Source of the DNA: Siphonodentalium dalli
Taxonomy: Eukaryota; Mollusca; Scaphopoda; Gadilida; Siphonodentaliidae
Reading direction: 5' to 3'
NCBI GenBank assembly: GCA_032622095.1
Contig: CP136064.1
Coordinates: 150,351,819 to 150,415,818 of the forward strand
Length of the DNA: 64,000 nt
Part shown: one piece after another, positions 38,701-50,700 of the stretch
Layout: each line of letters begins with the position of its first letter
How positions within the stretch are numbered: position 1 is the stretch's first letter
Notes under the pieces: model-generated
What the model saw: the letters and a program-made list of their open reading frames with translations, nothing else
Database searches by the model: none
Told to the model about the DNA's origin: nothing
Made by a program: the position numbers and the translations under genes

Positions 38701-41700
38701 CCACTCTCAAAGAGAATGGGGGGGGGGGGGGGGTATACTGGATTGACTGCATCCATCTGTTTGTGCGTCCAACCCTCCATCCAGCTTGAAAACTTAAACA
38801 AATATGAACCATTTTCAATAATGTTTGATACACAAGTTACTTGCCACAATATCTCAAATCAGTGATCAAACAGATTTGTCCTGATTTTTTTTGTGTGAGT
38901 TATGGACCATAGCTGGTCAATTTTTCACATTTTTTTGTCTGTCTTATTTGATAACTCAAACAAATGTGAACAGATTTCATTAATTTTTTTTATATATACC
39001 GGTAGATTGCTTGCCAACCCTATCTTGAGTTAATGCAAAAATCAGATTTATCCCGAGTTATTGGCATGATTTATGGCCCTTAGTTTGTCAATTTTTCATG
39101 ATATTTGTCCGTCCGGCTCTGCTCTTGATATTTTTTAACCATTATTTGGATGACTGATCTTATGGAGGAGAGAATTGCAGAGGTCCGTCTCAGCTGAAGG
39201 CATTGGCAATTTTCGATTGTTCCGGATGGTCACTTCAGTATTTTGGTTCCTACCTTCCCATGATTGAATTTGCATCGTGGAGATGTACCAGCACTGGTTA
39301 GTTCAGTTCATGCTTTTCGGCATAGCTTTTGTCCAAATTTGACAGTCAGAACATTCGCCCTGTATACATGTACTATCAGAAATCATGAAACACCAATCTG
39401 TTCTCCCCTAAATGCCATTGTCTCGATATCATTTAAAAAAAATTCTTGTCATGAAACCGTGACAGATGCAGTATGAAATACACATCTCAATGAGTAAAAA
39501 ATTTTATGTGTACCCATACCATGTATACCAAATATGTTCTATTTTGGACAGGGTCGGGCTTACATTTCTTGATTAGGGTGGGGGTGAAATTTTTCAAAAA
39601 AAATTATTGCTGTTGATTCCCACCAAACCCGATACATCGATTCCCTGGATCAAGAACGAATTTTGAAAATCCCTTGAGAAATACCAGAGTTGTGGCCCCA
39701 TGAAATTCATATTTTTGGGATTAACTGCTTGTAGCCAGATCTCATTTGAAATGGTCGTAAGTTGTGGCGTATATTATACACGCTGTTAATTCACACCAAA
39801 TTTGATACATGCCATATATCTCATATATATTTTGAAGACCTCTGTCTGTATGTCTGTCTGTATGTATGTATGTATGTCATTTATACAAATCTACGATTCT
39901 CGACCGATCGGGACGAAACTTGGTACGTGTGTGTAGTTTGACCAGGCGGTCGTCGTTGTCGTATTGGCGAGCCCGTGCAGTGCCCGCTTCGCGCATGCGC
40001 AGACGAGATATCGGAAACGGGTGGAGCTATCGACTTGAAATTTGCTATGTGAATGTATCTTGCCCCGGATACGAATTTTATCGGGTCGCCGAGCCCGTGC
40101 GACGCCAGCTTGGCGCATTCGCAGACGAGATCTCGGAAACGGGTGGAGCTATCGACTTGAAATTTGGTATGTGAATGTATCTTGCCCTGGATATGAATTT
40201 TATCGGGTCGCCGAGCCCGTGCGACGCCAGCTTCACGCATGCGCAGACGAGATCTCGGAAACAGGTGGAGCTATCGACTTGAAATTTGGTATGTGAATGT
40301 ATCTTGCCCCGGATACGAATTTTATCGGGTCGCCGAGACCGTGCGACGCCAGCTTCGCGCATGCGCAGACCAGATCTCGGAAACGGGTAGAGCTATCGAC
40401 TTGAAATTTGGTTTTTGAATAGCCCGGACAACGTCGGGCTGGGTAGAGCTATCGACTTGAAATTTGGTTTTTGAATAGCCCGGACAACGTCGGGCTCATC
40501 AGCTAGTATGTATATATATATTATGTACACAGAATCCGTATTGATATCGTGAGTATCCCATCTCAAGCCTAACCCCGATCAATGACCAACAGTACTGTTA
40601 ACAAAGCACCATGAATTTGTCTATCCAAAATGTAATGCACAAACTATGAACGAATGTTGTACATGCTTACATCTCATTCAACAAACTAACCCTATCAATG
40701 ACAGCCATACCTTTCATCATGTCATATTGAAATATGATTCATAAATGTCCCCTTATGCTGCCCATGAAATCCAGAGTCCAAAAAGAGTCCAAATCAATCT
40801 GTTCCAGAAACGTCGTACGAATTGTAGCCCGTGCCAAAGGATTTAGTCATGCAAAGAGTAAAATCCAAGATGGCTGCTGGCGGCCATGTATTTTGGCCGA
40901 ATGACCCCAAAATGACTCGTTCCCATCTACATGTCATTGTCAACATCCCTGACAAATTTCATTATGATCCGACTAAAGGTACAACCTTAAGCATGTGCCA
41001 AATTATTTAGTCATACAAAGAGTAAAATCCAAGATGGCTACTGGTGGCCATGTTTTATGGCCGAATGACCCAAAAATACCTCGTCCCCATCTGCATGTCA
41101 ATATTAACTTCCAGAACAAATTTCATGATGATCAGATGAACACTCCGGCCTGAAGTCTGTGCTAATGGATTGAATTTTGAAATCCAAGATGGCCACTGGA
41201 GGTCATGTTTTTTTTGCCTAATAACCCCAAAATGACTCGTTCCCATCTACATGTCATTGTCAACAGATGACAAATTTCATAATGATCCGACCAAAGGTAC
41301 GACCTGTAGCCTGTGCCAAAGGATTTAGTCATGCAAGAAGTAAAATCCAAGATGGCTGCTGACAAATTTCATGATGATCAGACAAACAAAGTTTGACTGC
41401 TCTATAATGTAAAAGCAACCTGCCCAATGGAGAGCTCGCTTCGAGTGGGTTCAGACTTTTGGCAAATTCCACCAAAACTCAAGGATCATGAATCGAGATT
41501 AAACAAAATTGACGAATGGATGTGATGGGTAGTATCCACGATCAACTTTAGTGAGATTGTCTCAGATTTTGAGCAAACAAGTTGAATGTGTCACGGTTTA
41601 TTACACTATGTATTCGTCATGATCAAGTAATAATATCACCACCAGAAGATTGCATGGCTTTTATTATACTTTCTTTCCATCATGATCGAGTTATACTATT

Positions 41701-44700
41701 ACAACTATTCCAATTTTGAGTAGAGAACTATATTGTGTATCACGTTTTATACATCTCCAAGCATTTAAGGGATCACTTCCAGTTCATATACTAGGTGGAT
41801 ACATACACAAAGTGCATACATGTGGTCACGAGAATGCATATGCACGATATTATTTTTCTTATTCATTTCTTTTAATTATTTAATATATATTTTCCATATT
41901 ATATAATGATTGTGTTCATTAAAAATTATATATTTCATGGAAGTATAAAATTTCTGGCATTTCAGAAATTTAAATCCTAGTTAATATTGATTTTTTTATA
42001 TATATTTTCTTAAAGTTATATAATGCGATAATCAATTGCAACAATTTTTCGAAACTATTTTTAGAATTTTCGATACAGTTTTGATTTGATTGCATTAGTC
42101 ATTCACCATTTTTTATTCCAGTTAAATATGAAAGAATAAAGTTCCTGGTGATAGCGCTACACACAAGTGTGGAGATTTATGCTTGGGCTCCCAAACCTTA
42201 CCACAAATTCATGGCCTTTAAGGTAAGAGCAGTCTGTGATTTGGCCTTTCAGCAATAATATATAAATAGAACATGTTTTACAGGAAATGTAAAATGTAGC
42301 ATTCATATGTAAATTAATGAAGTTCCCTCTTAGATTTTAAGTGAAGCTGAGATCCGAACTGCAACAGTGTTTTGACATGTTGTGTGGTTGTTTACCTCTT
42401 GGATTTATTATATCACAAAAGCCTTTTTTTCCTATTAAATTACTCTTTTTTTTATCAATATGTTTCCCAAATTGTTGTAGTATATAAAAAAGTGGCAGCC
42501 ATAATGTAGATATGTTGTGTTCTAATTGAATTTTGCTTATTGTAGCTGTTCGTTACTCTAAGATGTTGATGAAAATATCAAAAAGGCCTCCATATATGGA
42601 TTTAGGAATCGTTATTTTGTCCAATTATAAAATTTCGGAATAATATTAGTATGCATTCTCAACGTTTGTTGCTATTTCTAGTCTTGATGTATGATCATGA
42701 TATAATTTGTTTTGAAGCACATTTTTTACTCCAATTAATTTATTATTTTCCAGTCTTTCCCAGAGCTTCTTCACAAACCTTTATTAGTTGACCTAACAGT
42801 TGAGGAGGGTCAAAGGCTAAAGGTTGTCTATGGATCTCGATTTGGATTTCATGCAATAGACCTTGACACATCGTCAGTGTTCGATCTGTACATTCCATCT
42901 CAGGTGAGATTTCTATACTTTGCAGTTTCTTTTGCCGATCAGAGGAGGAAACAGGATATTTGAAATGATCCAAAAATTTGTGTTGAGAAGAAACTGCTGG
43001 AAGTTACTTAAGTACCTGCAAAATGCTGTAATATGATTGATAATATTTATGTTTATATAGCTAAGTTTTATCATCTACTGGATTCCATAAGAAAATGATT
43101 TTTACGTCTAAATATGCTTTATAGATTTCAATTGTTGTAGCATTAGCGATGGCAATTTCGCACATAATATGCATTCACATGCAGGAAGATCAATTTTATT
43201 GATAACATTGTGTCTATTAGGATCTGGCACTACAGGGGAATATAATCTCATTAATTTAATTAAAATTAAGTTTTATTAAGCAAATAAAGAGATATCAAAA
43301 ACAATATGTTAGCAATTTGGTTCAATAGTATATAATTAGATTGCCAATCAAAGTAGAAAAAAGTTGTCTTTGGAATAAAAATATTCACCCCTTTTTAATA
43401 GTCCCATTTTATGAATTTTATAATTTCTCAGAACCCATTAGGTAGCAGCTCTCTGTACTTTTTAATTTCATTCATTTGTACAAAATTTGTAGAGATAATA
43501 GTAGAGAACTAAAGAAAATTATTTATTTTGAAGCCCTAACTAACAACTCACACTTTACTTCATCTTGAAAAAACACTCTTCACTTTGCACTGCTAACTAG
43601 CAATCAATTCAACATTATGTTGAGTCTAGAAGTAAAACAATCTTCACACATACAGTGCTTTAATCAAGATAGTCTTAATGATGCTATGCTTCATACAATC
43701 CAACTACTCAAACTTACCATATCAGAAGCTCATGCATTTCACACATCTAACAATCAGCCCCTTCCTGTTGTAATAGCATGCCGATATATCTCAATTTTTC
43801 CATCTCTTCAGTACCGCGCCGGCCATAATAATGTATCTACCCATAGAAGTGGTAGCATCACGTTCTTCGTCAATCAGGTAATTGCACTGTTCGCCTGCCG
43901 TTTCCATTGCTTGCATGTGAGTTCCGCTCCTGCGTCCGATAAATCCGACGAGCTTCTTCCTTCGTAGATGAGTTGCGTGCTCTTAGTTTGATCTGTTTTT
44001 GACCTATTTTACTACTCCTGTTTTGTAGCTCACTCCGCACACCAAACATCACCGTCATGTTACCTTACCCTGATGTTCCACGTTATAGATATCACATAGA
44101 GCAAGCTATTTATAGTATTTCATGTCCACATCATATGAGAAAAAAAATCATTCATTTGTGATGTTGCTTATTCGATGCTGTTTATTCTAGATTGTCAGTT
44201 GTATGATGTATTTTAAATTTGTCATAATATTTTACATTAGCTGTCTTATACTGAGATTTCAACTACAATACCAAACATTAAAATGTTGAAATGCAATGAA
44301 ATAGTCCAATGATCCATTTCAAAATATGTTCTGTTCAGACTTCAAAAATAAAAAGACTACAATATTCATGTTGGGGGAAAGATCATTTGTTTTGTATGTG
44401 TATTGGCAGCACGCAATACTGGCTATAAATTGATGCATTCCTGATAAAGTTGGTGGCTGAAGAAAACAAACTCAATCTAGGTGTTTTTTTATTCTGCCGC
44501 GCACACTGACACACATATAGATTAAGATCTTATTCATGAAGTTTAAAGTACAACGTAGTTGACTTCAACATGGCTACTGTTAGCGGTTACTTACAATTCT
44601 CCAAAGGATCAATATATTCCATTTGACGAGAAGTTAGCTCAAGTGCTGGATACTTTGAAAAAGAAATTTGCTGCATGGGTTTGATTTTTCACTAACATAG

Positions 44701-47700
44701 GAAGGATCTAAGGCTTTCGTTCTTCCAAAAATACTAAAATAATCACTCGGTGAACAATTTGCTGTATTAAAAGTAGTTTGTGAGTTAGTCACTTCGATGT
44801 CTGAGTTACTGAGGGATTGCTATCTCACCTAACTTTAATGCTTTACTAAGACTACTGGGGTCTACAGGTTTCTTTGTCTTCGGTTGAATGACTTGCATGG
44901 CTGGAAAAGTTTTACAATATTTCTGAAAGTTCTCAAAGTTCTTTTCAGTTACCTCGGCATGAAAATGTGGGATGTTGTTGGCTGAAGTTTACTAATTTTC
45001 AGAGTATATTTAAACTAAATGAGACTGCTGTGTTTCAGGAATTTTGAGGTCTGCATGTGTCACAACATAGATAAGGAAAGTTGTGTTTGGTCTGTACCCG
45101 GTTGGGTGACCAGCAGACAAAATTTTAGTTGTTACTGACATTATTAGAGTGTGTGGCGATCAAAGGAAGCAGCTTAGCATTCCATGAGTAAGAATATGAA
45201 TACCATGAGTCTTCATCTACAAAAACGTAAATGATATTACTGGTTAAAGCTTTGATTTCTCTGAATAAGTATAATCCAAAAGTTTGAAGGCAAGTTATCT
45301 GTAATGTACTACATGTATACTCTCAAAGCGTGACAAAGGTTCATATCTCTAACTTTGAGGAAGCTCTATATTTGTACCCACATGATATGAACTCCTCACA
45401 CAAAGAATATAAGCCCTTGTTGCCTCTCAGGGTATAGAGAATTGATGCAGAAATCATAAAATTCTTTAAAATTTCCGTTATTTCTGCATAACTTATATTA
45501 TGTCCACTCCAACCAATATTAAAGTAGCTATAAACCATTTATTTTGGATTTAGTCCTTGGTATGAAGGGAAGAATGAAGGGAAGAATATAAATTTTAACA
45601 TCATATTCTTACTAGTTCTGGCTCTTGATTCACATAAAACTGCTAATTTTGATGTGTGTTCAGCTGTATTATACATTTATAAACATGTTATATGGCCATC
45701 AAATTTGAATGCAAATCATTAAATTATGTAAGTATATACCAAGTAAATGATTAAAGCCACTGTCTGTTCTTTCTTTCAGAATCAGGGGCCCATTACTCCA
45801 CACTGTGTGGTGATACTTCCAGATTCCAATGGGATGCATCTCTTACTATGCTATGACAGTATGTATTAACCCTATATAATATAACCTTGGTGTATGTTCA
45901 CGTTCTGTATACTTAAAACACTGTCCAGTGTATGAAGTTATTATGAATAATGTAATTAGGTCATCCAAAAATAAATATTTGTTTCTCAGGCACTGACACA
46001 TTGTTTTTTTTGGCCTGCGTTGGTCATTGTTATTGCTGATACAAAAAATTGATTTGTGGACTTTCATAGAAAACCAACAAAATTTGGCATTCAAATGATA
46101 GAAAAACACAAGAGATTGTACAGTAAAAGATGTGCAATTTAATAACTGAATAACTAGGGTTGATTCAATGGCCCAATGAGATGTGAATACCTGGCCAAAA
46201 TTATGAACGAAATCGAAAATAGATCTATCATTTGAAGATTCAATGTCACAGTCATCAGTGAAATATTCCCAAGTAGTTTTACTTTCTAATCGTGATGTGT
46301 TTGGGTGAAAAATGAAACAAAACATGCCAGAAAAGCTGTTCAAAAATAAGGATGTTACATCCGTCGTTCCGAAGTTGAAAACTAATAAAATTTCCGAAAA
46401 AGGAACAATTTTCCTTTATTTCTGCTAGAGATGGTTACTTCACTTCATTCACTTATGTTATTACTTCGATTTGTTCCGTTTTACCTGCTATCGAATTCCA
46501 TTCAATCGTATCGATGCTGCTTTCGGTCGAGATATTGTACAATAATAAAAATTAAGAACATGGTCAGTGGTTTCCATCACAGATGGTCTGACACTGGGCC
46601 AAAGTGCCAACAAAATATTCAGCAGGGAGTTGGCCATTACATTACATATCTCTAGTATTTCAATTTATGCAGGATTGTACTAGTCATTCATCACTGTGAT
46701 TGGGAAAAAAATTGCCTGACAAACAATTCTTTAATTTTGGATGACCTTAGTGTTTTCAATGAAGAAGTGTTATATTATGTGTGGATAATCAATAAGATAA
46801 TTGAATGAATCCCTATTTTCCTCAGCATGTTGGCCACAATAAACAATATGAAGTGTTTGAGCTCATCATTGGCACAAACTAAATTGTATAGTTCAAATAT
46901 TCTGACTGGCATTGAGACTGTTATTATATCTGAAAGTACCATTAAATCCCCTTAAATTTGTCAAGTACTTAAACTAATGTAATATCAAGGATAAATAATA
47001 AATAGGTAAAGCCCCACAGATTTTATGCTAACATAACCTCTCTTTTGTATTTAGATGAAGGCGTGTATGTGGATACTAATGGTAAAGTAACCAAGAATGT
47101 TGTGTTACAGTGGGGTGAACTGCCAACATCTGTAGGTGAGTATCTTTCGCTTTTTAGCTCGCCTGAGACAAGTCATCACTACTCGTCCATCATTCATCCA
47201 TCCTTCCATCCGTTGATAATTGGCCCAACCATAATTAGCTATATGAGACAATGCAATAATTATGCTTATTCAGCCCGGAGCTGTGCTGGCTTCTGTTAAG
47301 CCGAACTCAGAAAAACAATCTCATTTTACCAGCTTACTCAATGTCGCATTGTTTGTGTTTTGTTTAAAAGATAGCTGATATCGTTGCAAAGATGTTAAAT
47401 TATTTTATTTTCTTAGCAAAGATTTATAATCCACAGTTAAGGCAAAAAAAAAAGTGTTTTGATTCTCGGCCATAGCCGCGTCTGGAAAAAAGGCCCGCGT
47501 TGACCCATTTTATTACGATTGGGGCATTATCCCCATAACAAAAAATAAAAATAAAAACATCGCTCCCTCATCGATTCTCCAAAAAAATTGTGGCACAATT
47601 TAATACTTAGAATTTCGTAACAACTTTTTTCTTGGTTTTGGGAAGCAATATCAAGTTTCAAGCTTCATTCAGCAATACCAATGAGTCTTGTTTTCTGCTA

Positions 47701-50700
47701 TAACATAAACAAACATATATTACAAAAACAAAACAAAAAGAACAATTGTAACATGTGTATGTATGTTTGTTGAAGAAAAGACAAAAAAAGGGTTTTTCCT
47801 TGAATTGATGGTATTGAGGAGTAGGTTATCTCATTCTAATATAGCTAATGAGACATCCTGTGAGACATTTCAGATGGTTGAAGGTGTCTTGGGTTACTTT
47901 GATTTTTCTAAAAGCAAAGAGTATTCATTTCAAATATGTTGATACAACATAGTAAAAAACAATAACAGTATGAGAAAGCTTCGCCCTATGGTGTTTGGGT
48001 TTAATCAATTCATTTGAAGGTGGGAAAGGCCATGATGAGCCAGGAGAGGTGACACATAAAATGTGATGATGGAATTAGGAAGTGTTAGATAAGCTAATTA
48101 GTTAACTCCATCAAATCAAACTATTTACAGATTTGAGTCAATGACCCACAAAGTGTTATAATTGCAAAGGAACTATTTGTTGGGGGGAAAGGGGGACACA
48201 GAAATTACCAAAATATATGACAACACCATGCTTGTAGGTTGCTAAACTCACCTGTTGTCATTTTAATAGAGGTTGGTTAGGGCGCCTCTTCCTTATAGCT
48301 TTCAGATTTGTGATGGCCAGTTTTTGGCACAGTAATCGGCTCAATTTTATCGCCATGTGGAATGGACAATTTTTGCGGAACTGATGTACATGATAGCTCT
48401 GATGGAACTTCTTTAAGTCCCAAAAGCTGTCACTGTAGCAGGACAAGAACAAGACTATATGTGTGAACAGTGACCATCCATACTGGAAAATAAAAAAATA
48501 AATTATTATTATATTGATATATATTTTTTAATAAATGGTATTCAGGGGCATTAACAAGTAGAAGTACATACAAAGCTAAACATTATGACATCGACCAATG
48601 AAATATTGGCAGACTGATATGAACAAATTAATTTCTCAATTACTCAAACATATGTTTATTCCATATGCGTACTGTGGCAATCATGAAACTTATATGAAGT
48701 ATTAATTGGTAGTAAGACATGGAACAATTAAATATTATAGATAGCAATATGGTGCATTTTCGAAAATATACAAAAGCTGACTGCATCAGATGAAAACATA
48801 CACAGCCTCGAATTTACATCGAAATGAGCGAAATTGTAAGGTACACCAGCGATAAATTGATAGACTGTATATTGTGAAGAGTTACATCATAATAACATTG
48901 AATATTTATTATGTGTTACTTACCTAGCTTGACAAGAACAGTGAACATCCAAAATTATAGAACAATTAATCTCAAAATCCATTAAATGTGCAGGTTCATT
49001 TTTCCTCATACTTCGGTGGAATTTTGTCCCGATAACAGTTTATCACCGCAAATAAACATTTGCACTTAATGTATGTAACCCTCACTAAAAAACTTGTATC
49101 CTTGTTCTCGAGATTTCAAGAATTACCTGTAAAATTAAAAAACAATCCGACAAAATCTGGTGGTAAGTCCACCAAAGTTGAAACATGCGTTCTTTGTGGT
49201 CACACATATCAAGGTTTGTTTGTCTAACCCGCTATTGTTCAGTCTGGCAATATATGGCAGGCATCATTATCGCCACTGTATGGTACAGCCAATTCTTTGA
49301 ACATCTTCTCCAGAACCATAGGACCGAATTGGTTCGTATTTGTGTGGATGTTCCCCAGGTGACTGGTATTCAGATCTGTTCAAATAGGGTCACTGGATAA
49401 AATATTGGCAGAGCTAGGCCATAACTCTTTCCCTCAATAAGGCAGGGACTTTAAGCTCTTTCCTTTCATAGTAAGAATCTTCTCAAGAAACATCAGGCAT
49501 ATTTAGCTTACATTTGGCATGGAGGATCCTTGGGTGACTTATAATTTCCGTTTTGTAAACACCACGCCTGACCATGTTTGTTCACTTGAATGCTTTGATT
49601 ATCTATGTTAATATGACCACACTCTAAGCTTAAATAGCGAAAGCAGGTAAATATCAGCATATGGAAATTCTTATCATAATCAGTTGATAAATACAGATAA
49701 TCAGTCTTTTAATAATACTATAACCATATATGCTAATGCAATTAAAGACCCACAGCTCAACATCTAATCAAATTTAGTTTAAATATAAAGACACACATTC
49801 CCATCCATTTAAAAAGATGGGTATGTCATTAATGACTGCGTTTGATAACCACTTCCAATAAGGCCAAATAAAAAAAGGTGCTTGGTTCTCGGGGACCGCC
49901 GCGTCTAAAAAGGGGTGTGCATTGACACTTTTTATCGTTGGCCGATAATAATCTTAATAGTTAATACCCTACCAAGCATTCCCGATTTTCACCATTGAGA
50001 TTACAGAATGAAAGCAATCTAGGTATATAGAGTTATGCCTCTTTGATGGTAAAAGTACAACTGACAGGATTCCGGGTTAGCGAGATCGACCACACCTCGC
50101 TGTTTCCGGTATGAAAAATGGCCATGCTATTAAATGTTGCCGTGTTTGGAAAGAAGCCGGGAGCACCTCTTCAACACCTTGTTCCATGGAAAGTTATATC
50201 ATGCCCTAATACACATTCATTTCAATTCCCTCGGGAGAATTGGAAAAACAATTTGACAAAAACAAACCAATAATTCCTACTGAATACCGAGAGGAAACTC
50301 AGGAGAAGAATTCTGAAATCACTTTTCAAGTTTGTGTTTCAAACTAAAAAACGTCGGACTTTGATTGTGTCGATGAACAGTTAAATACCTCCAATGTTAC
50401 AACAACATTCGGTCGATACATAAACATCAAAATAGTTTATAAAATTGGATGATAAGGTTATTACAGTTCCAAATTATATTGGTGATTCAGATTCTCAAAA
50501 ACGCATTTGAACTTCTACTGAAGAAGGAAAGTACTGCACTTAGTTCCAACATACAACAGCAAAACAAGAACAGATGATTTATCAAGAGATTGTGTGTTTC
50601 ATTGAAATGAGAAAACTTGGATTTCAAGGACAGTGTCCAGAGCATTGGCAGGAATTTCATTAACACGATCTGCAATGCATTGTGGTTTATAGACCCTCAT

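Noticed and set aside
37484-40362. Several 60-119-codon frames with [14 protein letters not shown]-type repeats
   Set aside because: Translations of the Helitron 122-bp units.
42743-42973. Minus-strand frame over exon 9
   Set aside because: Shadow of the conserved CNH exon on the + strand.
45846-46343. 165-codon minus-strand frame
   Set aside because: Antisense to intron 10 and the end of exon 10; no domain recognised.
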